Positions 26,416-34,444 of a stretch of 64,000 nt of DNA are shown piece after piece. A model generated the notes under the pieces. That model ran no database searches. It had not been told where the DNA came from and was given only the letters and a program-made list of their open reading frames with translations. Both the position numbers and the translations under genes were made by a program. The number at the start of each line of letters is the position of its first letter. The stretch's first letter is position 1. Origin of the DNA: Rathayibacter sp. VKM Ac-2759 (GTDB lineage Bacteria; Actinomycetota; Actinomycetes; Actinomycetales; Microbacteriaceae); NCBI RefSeq assembly GCF_009834225.1, contig NZ_CP047176.1, positions 1,364,001 to 1,428,000 of the forward strand, in the 5' to 3' direction.

Positions 26416-26550
26416 GTACCCCGCTCGGGGAGGTCGTAAACCCCGAGGAGGAGAAGTACTGCTTCTCGGGCGCGTCGGAGGTCCGTCCGGAACGGACGCG
26501 TCTGAGGCGCCGGCAACGGGGTACGGGAGTCGCGACAGGAAGGAGGCGCC
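26416..26550. promoter_or_regulatory. Divergent promoter region with stacked inverted repeats
   Basis: Between the gmhB operon and the GT9 gene lie three palindromes: CCCCG-CT-CGGGG (26419-26430), GAGAAG-tactg-CTTCTC (26451-26467) and GTCCGT-ccgga-ACGGAC (26481-26497). They could be operators for a shared regulator or RNA hairpins. No regulator gene of the cluster is adjacent. Confidence 0.45.
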
Positions 26551-27573
26551 GTGCGCGCTCTCACCGCCCCCGACGGCACCCCGGAGATCCTCGCTCTGCG
26601 GGCGCTCAAGCTCGGCGACATCCTCGTGGCCGTCCCCGCTCTGCACGCGCTGCGCCGAGGATTCCCCGAGCACCGCCTGATCCTCGCCACGACCCCCTGG
26701 CTCGAGCCGATCGTCGACCTCGTCGACGGTCTCGACGCCCTGGTGCCGACCCTGCGCGGACTCGACGAGCCGCTCCCGATGGAGGCGGGCCGCGTCGAGC
26801 TGGCCGTCAACCTGCACGGCAACGGGCCGGAGTCGCGGCTGCGCCTGCGGGAGATCGCCCCCGAGCGCACACTCGAGTTCCGGGTGCCGGCGCTCGATCC
26901 CGACGCCGGCGCCAACGACCCCCGCCCGCTCTGGATCGACGGCGAGCTCGAGCGCGCGCGCTGGGCCCGCCTCGTGAACTCGATCGGCCTCGACGCCGAT
27001 CCCGAGGACGTCGCCATCGCCGTCCCGGAGGCGCCCGCCCGCGTCGCCGGTGCCGCCGTCGTGCACATCGGCGCGTTCTACGGCTCGCGCGAGTGGCCCG
27101 AGGAGCGCTTCGCGGCCGTCGCGCAGTCGCTCGCCCGCGCCGGCCACCGAGTGGTCTACACCGGAGGCGCGAACGAGGCCGATCGCGCCCGCCGCGTCGC
27201 GGAGCTCGCCGGCACCGGTGAGGTGCTGGCCGGGGAGATCGACCTGACGCAGTTCGCCGCGGTCGTGGCGTCGGCGGAGGCGGTGGTCACGGTCGACACG
27301 GGCGCGGCGCACCTCGCCTCGGCCTACGGCATCCCCTCCGTCGTGATCTTCGGACCGGCCCCGCCCGAGGCCTGGGGTCCGCCCGTGAGCGGACCGCACA
27401 CCGTCCTGACCGACGCGTCGCTGCGGCGGGGAGACGTCTTCTCGGCCGAACCCGACCCGGCGCTGCTCGCCGTGCAGGTCGACGACGTCCTGGCCGCCCT
27501 CGATCTGCTGCCCGTGCGCACCGAGGCGCACCTCAGGCGGTCCGCAGGCGCACTGCCGGGCGCACCGGCGTGA
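26551..27573 (+). CDS. Glycosyltransferase family 9 (heptosyltransferase-like), copy C
   Basis: 340 residues. Begins EILALRALKLGDILVAVPAL, the GT9 opening motif, then VVHIGAFYGSREWPEERFAA and VTVDTGAAHLASAYGIPSVV in the donor domain. The GTG start at 26551 has AGGAAGGAGG just upstream. It is divergent from the seven-gene operon and is the third GT9 in 9 kb, so the glycan may hold several consecutive heptoses. Its last 41 bases overlap the 3' end of the convergent sigma-factor gene. Confidence 0.87.
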   Translation: MRALTAPDGTPEILALRALKLGDILVAVPALHALRRGFPEHRLILATTPWLEPIVDLVDGLDALVPTLRGLDEPLPMEAGRVELAVNLHGNGPESRLRLREIAPERTLEFRVPALDPDAGANDPRPLWIDGELERARWARLVNSIGLDADPEDVAIAVPEAPARVAGAAVVHIGAFYGSREWPEERFAAVAQSLARAGHRVVYTGGANEADRARRVAELAGTGEVLAGEIDLTQFAAVVASAEAVVTVDTGAAHLASAYGIPSVVIFGPAPPEAWGPPVSGPHTVLTDASLRRGDVFSAEPDPALLAVQVDDVLAALDLLPVRTEAHLRRSAGALPGAPA

Positions 27574-28411
27574 CGGTGGCGACGCGGGTGCGGGAGGCGC
27601 GCGGCTGATGCAGGCGCGAGGGGGCGCCGAGCCGGTCGGCGAGCTGCGCGAGGGTGCGGCGCTGCAGGCGCGAGACCTGCATCTGCGTCGTCCCGAGAGC
27701 ATCGGCGATCTGCTGCTGGGTCATCTCCTCGACGAAGCGCATGCGCAGCAGCTCACGCTGCGCCTCCTCGAGCTGCGCGAGAGCGGACGCCAGGCCGTGG
27801 CTCCGGTCGATCGACGCGAGTCTCGCGTCGTCGCCGCCGAGGGTCTCGCCGAGCCGCACTCCCGCGTCGCCCACGGTCTCGTCGAGCGAGAGGGGGTGCC
27901 CCGCCGAGCGGGCGTCGGCGACCTCCGAGGGCTCGACGCCCAGACGACGGGCGATCTCGCCGTCGGAGGGGTGGCGACCGAGCTCCTGCGCCAGCTCGTC
28001 GGCGACGACGGCCGAGCGTCGGTGCAGCTCCTGCACACCGCGCGGCGGCCGGATCATCCAGCCCAGGTCGCGGAGGTGCCGCTTGAGCTCGCCGGTGATG
28101 GTGGGCACCGCGAAGGCGGCGAAGCTGGCGCCCCGCTCGGGAGTGAAGCGGCGGGCGGCCTTGACCAGGCCCACGTAGGCGACCTGGCGGAGATCGGCCC
28201 AGTCGCCGCCTCCTCGGGACACCCGTCGGGCCACGGCCTCGGCCAGGCCCAGGTGGTCGAGCACGATGCGCTCGCGGATGCGGTCGCCCTCCGTCGGGTC
28301 CGCCTCGAGTGCGGCCTGGAACAGCGACAGAGTCCGCGCGTCCTTCTCCTCGCGCGCCGACTCCGTGAGCGGCGCGGGACGGTCCGCAGTGACGAGGGTG
28401 ATCGTGCTCAT
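27533..28411 (-). CDS. SigB/SigF-family alternative RNA polymerase sigma factor
   Basis: 292 residues with regions 2, 3 and 4. Region 2: DWADLRQVAYVGLVKAARRF (core binding and -10 recognition) and FAVPTITGELKRHLRD, characteristic of the SigB/F/G group. Region 3: LAQELGRHPSDGEIARRLGV. Region 4 helix-turn-helix: MTQQQIADALGTTQMQVSRL. The group controls stress and stationary-phase responses, usually with anti-sigma partners; none is adjacent here. An extra basic tail of about 30 residues follows region 4. ATG 28411 has AAAGGAG upstream. Confidence 0.9.
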   Translation of the reverse strand: MSTITLVTADRPAPLTESAREEKDARTLSLFQAALEADPTEGDRIRERIVLDHLGLAEAVARRVSRGGGDWADLRQVAYVGLVKAARRFTPERGASFAAFAVPTITGELKRHLRDLGWMIRPPRGVQELHRRSAVVADELAQELGRHPSDGEIARRLGVEPSEVADARSAGHPLSLDETVGDAGVRLGETLGGDDARLASIDRSHGLASALAQLEEAQRELLRMRFVEEMTQQQIADALGTTQMQVSRLQRRTLAQLADRLGAPSRLHQPRASRTRVATVTPVRPAVRLRTA

Positions 28412-28652
28412 CGGGACTCCTTTCGGTGCTGGCCTTCTTCAGTGCCGCCGCCTTGTGGGCAGGCTGCCGCTCGGGTCCGGGGCGGCGGTGGCGCATCGCT
28501 CGGCGTCGAGCGGCCTCGGCGAGAAGCTCTCGGCCCACAGCACCACTGCTCCTGCCCGGAGGGGAGTCCGTTGACTCGGAGCACTGCTTCGCGGTACAAG
28601 TACTGATCCCTCGAACGGGGTGCGGCAGGGGTGGCTCCCGGCCCGCCGCGGC

Positions 28653-28658
28653 TAGAAT
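28653..28658 (+). promoter_or_regulatory. -10 box of gltX, near-leaderless
   Basis: TAGAAT lies 9 nt before the gltX ATG at 28668, so transcription would start at or within a few bases of the start codon. No ribosome site is seen. A second candidate, TTGACT (28571) with TACAAG (28595), lies further upstream. Confidence 0.5.
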
Positions 28659-28667
28659 CGGCGCTGT

Positions 28668-30209
28668 ATGTCTGAGCTCACTCCGCCCCTGGATCGCGCA
28701 CCCGACGCGCACCCGTTCACCACCGCGACCGGGAGCGACGTGCGCGTGCGCTTCTGCCCGTCGCCCACCGGCACGCCGCACGTCGGCCTCATCCGCACCG
28801 CTCTGTTCAACTGGGCCTACGCGCGGCACACCGGAGGCACCTTCGTCTTCCGCATCGAGGACACCGACGCCGCGCGCGACAGCGAGGAGAGCTTCGAGCA
28901 GATCGTCGACGCGCTGCGCTGGCTGAAGCTCGACTGGGACGAGGGCGTCGGAGTCGGCGGCCCGCACGGCCCCTACCGCCAGTCCGAGCGGAGCGACGTC
29001 TACCTCGACGTGATCGCGCGCCTGCTCGCCTCCGGTCACCTCTACGAGAGCTACTCCACGGCCGAGGAGATCGACGCCCGCAACGAGGCGGCCGGCCGCG
29101 CGAAGCAGCACGGCTACGACAACCACGACCGCGGTCTCACCGAGGAGCAGCGGGCCGCCTTCCGCGCCGAGGGCCGGCAGCCGGCGCTCCGCCTCCGCGT
29201 GCCCGACGCCGATCTGTCGTTCGACGACCTGGTGCGCGGCCCGATCACGTTCCCCGCCGGGTCCTTCAGCGACTTCGTCGTCGTCCGCCCCAACGGCCAG
29301 CCGCTCTACACGCTGGTGAACCCGGTCGACGACGCGATCATGCAGATCACGCACGTCCTGCGCGGCGAGGACATCCTCCCCTCGACCGCCCGCCAGATCG
29401 CGCTGTACCACGCGCTCATCGACATCGGGCTGACGACCTTCGTGCCGCGCTTCGGCCACCTGCCCTACGTCATGGGCGAGGGCAACAAGAAGCTCTCGAA
29501 GCGCGACCCGTCCTCGAACCTGTTCCACCACCGCGACCGCGGCTTCATCCCCGAGGGCCTCGTCAACTACCTGGCGCTCCTCGGCTGGTCGCTGACCCAC
29601 GACCGCGACGTGTTCTCGATCGACGAGATGGTCGCCGCGTTCGACGTCGCCGACGTGAACCCGAACCCGGCCCGCTTCGACCTCAAGAAGGCCGAGTCGA
29701 TCAACGGCGATCACATCCGCCTCCTCGCGGTCGACGACTTCACCGAGCGCACCGTGCCGTACCTGATCGCCGCGGGCGTGCTCCCGGGCGCGCCCACCGA
29801 GGATCAGCGCGCCGTTCTCGACGCGGCCGCGCCCCTCGTGCAGGAGCGCATCGGCCTGCTCGGCGAGGCGCCCGGCATGCTCGGCTTCCTCTTCACCACC
29901 GCTGACGCGCTCGAGTACGACGAGGACGCGCTGAAGGGCCTGCCCGCGAACGCCGGCGAGGTGCTGGCCGCCTCCGTCGGCGCGCTCGAGCTCGTGCCCG
30001 AGGGGGAGTGGCTGACGGCGTCGGTCCAGGAGGCGCTCGCCTCCGCCCTCATCGAGGGCCTCGGTCTCAAGCCGCGCATCGCCTACGGCCCGCTGCGGAC
30101 CGCGATCTCGGGCCGCCGGGTGTCGCCTCCGCTGTTCGAGTCGATGGAGATCCTCGGCAAGGCCGAGTCGATCGCCCGCCTCGTGCGCCTGTCCTCCCGG
30201 CTCGCCTGA
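28668..30209 (+). CDS. gltX: Glutamyl-tRNA synthetase
   Basis: 513 residues, class I synthetase. Charges tRNA-Glu (and, in actinobacteria that lack glutaminyl-tRNA synthetase, usually tRNA-Gln as well). The HIGH motif appears as [18 protein letters not shown] and KMSKS as [20 protein letters not shown] is the conserved glutamate-binding stretch. The C-terminal third is the anticodon-binding helical domain. It is followed 3 bp later by a thioredoxin-reductase-like gene and then by tRNA-Gln. Confidence 0.97.
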   Translation: MSELTPPLDRAPDAHPFTTATGSDVRVRFCPSPTGTPHVGLIRTALFNWAYARHTGGTFVFRIEDTDAARDSEESFEQIVDALRWLKLDWDEGVGVGGPHGPYRQSERSDVYLDVIARLLASGHLYESYSTAEEIDARNEAAGRAKQHGYDNHDRGLTEEQRAAFRAEGRQPALRLRVPDADLSFDDLVRGPITFPAGSFSDFVVVRPNGQPLYTLVNPVDDAIMQITHVLRGEDILPSTARQIALYHALIDIGLTTFVPRFGHLPYVMGEGNKKLSKRDPSSNLFHHRDRGFIPEGLVNYLALLGWSLTHDRDVFSIDEMVAAFDVADVNPNPARFDLKKAESINGDHIRLLAVDDFTERTVPYLIAAGVLPGAPTEDQRAVLDAAAPLVQERIGLLGEAPGMLGFLFTTADALEYDEDALKGLPANAGEVLAASVGALELVPEGEWLTASVQEALASALIEGLGLKPRIAYGPLRTAISGRRVSPPLFESMEILGKAESIARLVRLSSRLA

Positions 30210-30211
30210 TC

Positions 30212-31204
30212 ATGCGCGAGGCAGTGGGAGGCCGTTACGACGTCGTCGTGATCGGCGCGGGACCGGCCGGGCTCTCGGCGGCGCTCAACCTCGTCCGCGC
30301 GCGCCGGAGCGTGCTGATGCTCGACAGCAACCGCCCCCGCAACGCGGCGACGCTCCACTCGCACGGCTTCATCACGCGCGACGGCATCTCGCCGCTCGAG
30401 CTGCGCCGGCTGGGCCGCGAGGAGTTCGAGGCGTACGAGGCCGCCGAGGTGCACAACTGCCTCGTGACCTCCGTCGAGCGCTCGGGAGGCGAGTTCATCG
30501 TCTCGGCCCGCGGCGTCCGCGGCTCGGCCGACCGCCGCGTCATGGCCACCGCCGTGGTCGTCGCGGGCGGCCTCTCCGAGCGGCTGCCCGCCCTGCCGAG
30601 CCTGCGCGCCTACTACGGCACCGCTGTGCACAGCTGCATGGAGTGCGACGGCTACGAGAAGGCCGGCGAGGCGCTCGCGCTGATCGGCGAGACCGACGAT
30701 CTCGCCGAGCGCGCCATGCTGCTCTCGCAGTGGTCGACCGACCTCGTCGTCTTCACCAACGGCGTCGGAGTCGTCAGCGACGCCGACGAGACCCTGCTCG
30801 GCTCGATCGGCGTGCGCATCGAGCGCCGTCCCGTCGCCGACCTGACGGGGGAGCGGGCCGTCATGACCGGCGTCGCGCTGGCCGACGGCGACGTGATCCC
30901 GCGCACCGGCGCCTTCGTCCGCCCGGTGTGGGTGCCCGTGCTCGACTACCTCGACGCCGCGGGGCCCGAGCGCGACGCCGAGGGCTTCCTCCGCGTCGAC
31001 GGCGGAGGACGCACCTCGGTGCCCGGCCTCTACGGCGCGGGCGAGGTGACCGCTCCCGGACCGCAGCAGCTGATCGTCGCCGCAGGCTCCGGAGCGCGGG
31101 TCGCCTCGGCCCTCAACCGCGACCTCGTGCGGGCCCGTCTCGGCGAGGCGGCCCCGGAGTCCGAGCAGATCGCGATCCCCGATTTGAGCAGCGTGCGCCC
31201 GTAG
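30212..31204 (+). CDS. Thioredoxin-reductase-like FAD/NAD(P)-binding oxidoreductase
   Basis: 330 residues. The FAD site is VVIGAGPAGLSAALNLVRAR; the redox motif is SCMECDGYEKAG (CxxCD, as in thioredoxin reductases); the second nucleotide domain has ALIGETDDLAERAMLL; and the C-terminal FAD loop is VPGLYGAGEVTAPGPQQLIV. The usual GGGxxA of the NADPH site is replaced by IGETDD, so cofactor use may differ from TrxB. No thioredoxin gene is adjacent. The ATG lies 3 nt after the gltX stop, implying co-transcription. Confidence 0.85.
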   Translation: MREAVGGRYDVVVIGAGPAGLSAALNLVRARRSVLMLDSNRPRNAATLHSHGFITRDGISPLELRRLGREEFEAYEAAEVHNCLVTSVERSGGEFIVSARGVRGSADRRVMATAVVVAGGLSERLPALPSLRAYYGTAVHSCMECDGYEKAGEALALIGETDDLAERAMLLSQWSTDLVVFTNGVGVVSDADETLLGSIGVRIERRPVADLTGERAVMTGVALADGDVIPRTGAFVRPVWVPVLDYLDAAGPERDAEGFLRVDGGGRTSVPGLYGAGEVTAPGPQQLIVAAGSGARVASALNRDLVRARLGEAAPESEQIAIPDLSSVRP

Positions 31205-31278
31205 GGTACTGTCGTCTCTCGGCGCTGGAACTCGTTCCGGCCGCCGCCTGGTCATCGGGCTCAGCCCCGGATGACCAT

Positions 31279-31350
31279 TGGGGTATGGTGTAATTGGCAA
31301 CACGGCTGATTCTGGTTCAGTTGTTCTTGGTTCGAGTCCAGGTACCCCAG
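31279..31350 (+). tRNA. tRNA-Gln (anticodon CTG)
   Basis: 72 nt. Acceptor arms TGGGGTA and TACCCCA with discriminator G; D-arm ATGGTGTAATTGGCAACAC; anticodon loop TTCTGGT with anticodon CTG; T-arm GGTTCGAGTCC. The CCA end is not encoded (CAT follows). It starts 75 bp after the oxidoreductase gene. tRNA genes are common integration sites, and accessory-type genes follow this one. Confidence 0.95.
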
Positions 31351-31430
31351 CATTTCGTCCGCTCCGTGATCGGTCGCTGGTCTGCACTGATGTCCGCAGG
31401 ACTCATGGCTGGCGCCTGATCATCATCCTG

Positions 31431-31751
31431 GTGGTCCTCTCGCCGCTGGTCGTCGTCGCCATCGGCATCCCCGTCTCGATCGCGCAGGGCCGCGCCCGCC
31501 GCGACGCGGGTCCGGTGACGCATCCGCGGGTCGACACGCTGTCGATCGTCGCCTTCGTGCTCTCCTTCATCGTCGGGATCGCCGGCGTCGTCCTCGGCCA
31601 CACGGCCCGCTCGCAGCTCCTCGACAACGGCGAGGCCGGCTGGGGCTTCGCGACCTTCGCCCTCTTCCTCGGCTACCTGTCGACGGTGCTCGCCGTGCTC
31701 GCAGTGCTCTCTGTCGTCGTCACCGTCTTCGCGATCATGGCGGCGGCCTGA
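31431..31751 (+). CDS. DUF4190-type membrane protein with a disturbed start
   Basis: The body encodes two hydrophobic segments around SIAQGRARRDAGPVTHPRVD and the DUF4190 block GIAGVVLGHTARSQLLDNGE, then GWGFATFALFLGYL. It is a clear paralogue of the protein at 36607-36960. There the gene starts ATGTTCGCAGGACTCGCAGG; here the matching ATGTCCGCAGGACTCATGG (31390) is one base shorter and reads into a stop at 31417. The first in-frame GTG is at 31431, inside the first membrane segment. So it either starts at a poor codon or is a recent N-terminal frameshift. Confidence 0.6.
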   Translation: MVLSPLVVVAIGIPVSIAQGRARRDAGPVTHPRVDTLSIVAFVLSFIVGIAGVVLGHTARSQLLDNGEAGWGFATFALFLGYLSTVLAVLAVLSVVVTVFAIMAAA

Positions 31752-31776
31752 GGAAGGCGTTTCGCGCCGGCCTCCA

Positions 31777-31794
31777 TTCGGAACCTGTTCTGAA
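31777..31794. promoter_or_regulatory. Operator of the toxin-antitoxin operon
   Basis: TTCGGAAC-ct-GTTCTGAA is an 8+8 inverted repeat with one mismatch. It lies just before TAGAGT (31796-31801), a possible -10 that places the transcript start at about the antitoxin ATG (31808). Antitoxins of this type commonly repress their own operon. Confidence 0.5.
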
Positions 31795-31807
31795 TTAGAG
31801 TGGGCAG

Positions 31808-32263
31808 ATGGCTGCCATCAAGTCCGCTCGCACGTTCCAGTCGTCCGAGCTGAGCAGGAACTCACGTGAAGTCTTCGCCGCTGCCGATGAGCACCCGATC
31901 GAGGTGACGCGTCGAGACGGAGACGACCTCGTGCTGATGTCGAAGCGCGAGGCGGAGTCTCGCGAGCGGCTCCTCGAGCTCGCGGCTCAGCTGATCGCGG
32001 TGTCGACGGACGACCGGGGCACTCTCGGCGACCGGATGTCGACCGTCTTCCCCTGGATGCTCGCCCTCACCGCAGAGGACAGGGAGTCGTGCGCCACCCA
32101 GCTCCTCGACGCGGCACGGGCCTCCTTCGCCACCGGCCAGGCGCATCTCGCGATCGCCGAGACGATCTCGTGGAAGGAGACGGCGACGGCCCTCGCCGCC
32201 GGACTCGGGACGACCCGAGTCGACTGGCTCGAGGTCGACGGCGTCGTCGTCGAACGCCCCTAG
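31808..32263 (+). CDS. Prevent-host-death (Phd/YefM-like) antitoxin
   Basis: 151 residues, longer than the usual 80-90. The N-terminal 55 residues carry the Phd/YefM-like DNA-binding pattern: ARTFQSSELSRNSREVFAAA, then HPIEVTRRDGDDLVLMSKRE. The remaining 95 residues are helical and would wrap the toxin. The ATG at 31808 probably lies at the transcript start. It is followed 2 bp later by the RelE-like gene, the standard antitoxin-first order. Confidence 0.8.
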   Translation: MAAIKSARTFQSSELSRNSREVFAAADEHPIEVTRRDGDDLVLMSKREAESRERLLELAAQLIAVSTDDRGTLGDRMSTVFPWMLALTAEDRESCATQLLDAARASFATGQAHLAIAETISWKETATALAAGLGTTRVDWLEVDGVVVERP

Positions 32264-32265
32264 GG

Positions 32266-32607
32266 ATGGCGAGGAACGACCGGGTGGACCGTCCGCGGAA
32301 GAAGGGCGAGTACGAGATCCGCTTCGCCTCGGTGCAGGCTCAGAGGGGCTGGACTGACCTTCGCGCAACGTCTCGGAACGCGCTCGCCGACGCGTGGGAC
32401 TTCCTCGTCCGCACCCCGACGCAGACGACTCCGACGAACTACCGCCTGCGGGGCGAGCTGGCGAGTGTGACTCGCGCCGGCAGCACCCACGACCGCTGGC
32501 AGCACAAGCTGACCCAGCACGGCGACGCTCGAATCTGGTTCTTCGTGAGCGAACAGGTCGTCCACCTCGAGCAGGTGCACACCCACCATCCGAACGCGAC
32601 GAAGTGA
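32266..32607 (+). CDS. RelE/ParE-superfamily toxin-like protein
   Basis: 113 residues. A basic start (RPRKKGEYEIRFAS) is followed by a helix-rich middle and the strand pattern NYRLRGELASVTRAG, DRWQHKLTQHGDARIWFFVS and VVHLEQVHTHHPNATK. This is the RelE-type beta-sheet with an RIW strand and a final HPNxTK, as in small mRNA-interferase toxins. The ATG lies 2 nt after the antitoxin stop. Ribosome-dependent mRNA cleavage is the family role but is not certain here. Confidence 0.75.
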   Translation: MARNDRVDRPRKKGEYEIRFASVQAQRGWTDLRATSRNALADAWDFLVRTPTQTTPTNYRLRGELASVTRAGSTHDRWQHKLTQHGDARIWFFVSEQVVHLEQVHTHHPNATK

Positions 32608-32725
32608 TCGGCACGCACTCCCGGGCTGCGTTGCGTCTCATCGCCGACCACTCCTCGGTGTGCGCCGACCGGCACGGGCCTGCGACACGTCGGTGACATC
32701 GTTCGCCGCGTCGACCGCGGCGCGA

Positions 32726-34444
32726 TCAGAAGTAGCGCCCGAGGTGCTGCCGCAGTGGTTCGTCGCACACGTAGACGTAGGTCCCGCGGATTCCGCGCGT
32801 CAGCAGCACCGTGTAGATGTTGCGGACGTAGGAGAGCAGATCCTCGTCGGTGTAGGTGAGGCCGAGCTTGGGGTTGTTCTCGCGCCCCTTCTTGTCGTGG
32901 TAGTGGGACCGGTCGAAGACGATGCGCTGCGCGACGGGGTCGTAGCGCAGGTCGCGGCCGATCACGACTCCGGCGTAGTTGAGGTCGTAGCCCTGGACGG
33001 TGTGGATCGAACCGACCTCGTCGATGGCTCCGGGTGAGTTGATCCAGTCGCGCTGGGTCCGGTTCCACCGCAGGGACAGTCCGTCGATCTCGATGTCGAA
33101 CGCGTCCTTCTGCTTCTTCGTGACCCACTTCCACGCGTACCCGGCGACGAGTCGGGCGAGGCCGTGCTCCTGCTCTCGGAGCAGCAGCTCTCGGCGCAGG
33201 TCGCCGACGTCCTCGAAGAAGCGCAGGTCGTAGCCGCCGAACTCCTCCCGGTGCACAGGCGGGTCGTCGGACAGCACCGCCCGTACGTATCCGATGTAGT
33301 CCTTGTCGGAGGCGATGCGCATCTGAGAGTGCAGGGGATACACGCGACCGTTCTCGGTGGCCTCAGCCAGGAGGGTCCGTGTGACAGCAGCCGGGAGATC
33401 CATCGGGCGGACGGTCTGCGCCGTATCGAGCATCACGATCGTGTGCCTGCTGCGAGCGCGGATCCAGTCGAGCTGCGTGTACTCGAGCGAGTCCTGCCCG
33501 AAGAGTGCCCGGTTGATATCGGCGAACTTCTTGTTCAGCGGTCCCGACGGTTGATTCGCCCGCTGGCTGAGGCGGTGCGCTTCATCGACGAGAAGGAGGT
33601 CGAAGGGCTCTTCGCTCTGCCCGACGTCGAACGGCGTGAGCACGAGATCCCGGCTCAGACCGGGTGTCAGGGCGAAGACCCGCGCGATCGAGCCGCGGAG
33701 GGACTGCTGCGGCACCACGAGTCCGACTCGGAGCGTCGACAGCAGCTCGGCGTGACCGGGAGTGAAGAAGTCGCTGAAGACGGAATCGCTGTCCAGAGGC
33801 TCCTCCGGATCGTGTCGGCGGATGTCCTGCAGGAGCTTCAGCAGGTAGATCGCGACGACCGTCTTGCCGGTCCCCGGGTCGCCCTGCACGACGACGGTGC
33901 TCGGCTCGCCGGACTCGAGATCGGCGAACAAGCCCTCCAGGATGTCCTCGACGGCGATGGCCTGGTCGTGGTTGAGCGCCTTGAACGGCGAGAGCTTGAA
34001 GAGGTCGCTGTTGATGATCTCGGGAAGCGTCCGTCGGAACAGGTGCTCCTGGCTCCGCAGCACTTCGAACACCTCGTCGAAGGTCCTGCGGTACGAGTCG
34101 CGGTCGAAGTAATCGGCGTCGGTGATCCCCGCGTTGTGGTTCAGGACCTTCAGCCGGCCTTCGCCCGACAGCATCCGCAGGAGGAACGACTCGAGATCGA
34201 GGCAGGCGGACTTGTTGAACGTGTCGTCCAGCACGACCCTCACCCTCTCGAGTCGGCTCTTCTCCGGGGAGTCCAGGTGCTGGCGCAGGCGGCCCTCGGC
34301 GTTGAGGGACTCGCCCACGTAGACCTCTGCGGCGCTGTCGAGGACGTAGACGACGGGCCAGTTGCGGTGCCGCGGGTCGGCGGCTCCCCAGGCCCGGACC
34401 TGGTCGGAGTCGAACGGCAGGCGCTCGAGGCTAAAGCCGGTCAT
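32726..34444 (-). CDS. GIY-YIG nuclease domain fused to a DUF2075 P-loop ATPase
   Basis: 572 residues. Residues 30-100: GIY-YIG nuclease domain (VVYVLDSAAEVYVGESLNAE, with R52/R54 and E85 placed like the catalytic Arg and Glu). Residues 155-560: DUF2075, with Walker A GDPGTGKT (188-195), Walker B LLLVDEAHRLSQ, and late helicase-type motifs ending in VLLTRGIRGTYVYVCDE. It is related to SF1 helicases. The ATG start overlaps the 3' end of the MazG-like gene by 14 bp, so the two are translated together. G+C is lower than the surrounding genome. Possible role in restriction of foreign DNA; this is inferred. Confidence 0.8.
   Translation of the reverse strand: MTGFSLERLPFDSDQVRAWGAADPRHRNWPVVYVLDSAAEVYVGESLNAEGRLRQHLDSPEKSRLERVRVVLDDTFNKSACLDLESFLLRMLSGEGRLKVLNHNAGITDADYFDRDSYRRTFDEVFEVLRSQEHLFRRTLPEIINSDLFKLSPFKALNHDQAIAVEDILEGLFADLESGEPSTVVVQGDPGTGKTVVAIYLLKLLQDIRRHDPEEPLDSDSVFSDFFTPGHAELLSTLRVGLVVPQQSLRGSIARVFALTPGLSRDLVLTPFDVGQSEEPFDLLLVDEAHRLSQRANQPSGPLNKKFADINRALFGQDSLEYTQLDWIRARSRHTIVMLDTAQTVRPMDLPAAVTRTLLAEATENGRVYPLHSQMRIASDKDYIGYVRAVLSDDPPVHREEFGGYDLRFFEDVGDLRRELLLREQEHGLARLVAGYAWKWVTKKQKDAFDIEIDGLSLRWNRTQRDWINSPGAIDEVGSIHTVQGYDLNYAGVVIGRDLRYDPVAQRIVFDRSHYHDKKGRENNPKLGLTYTDEDLLSYVRNIYTVLLTRGIRGTYVYVCDEPLRQHLGRYF

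Noticed and set aside
31278..31430. A DUF4190 protein beginning upstream of and reading through the tRNA-Gln
   Set aside because: The tRNA is well formed and the translated extension has no similarity to the paralogue. The frame is open by chance.
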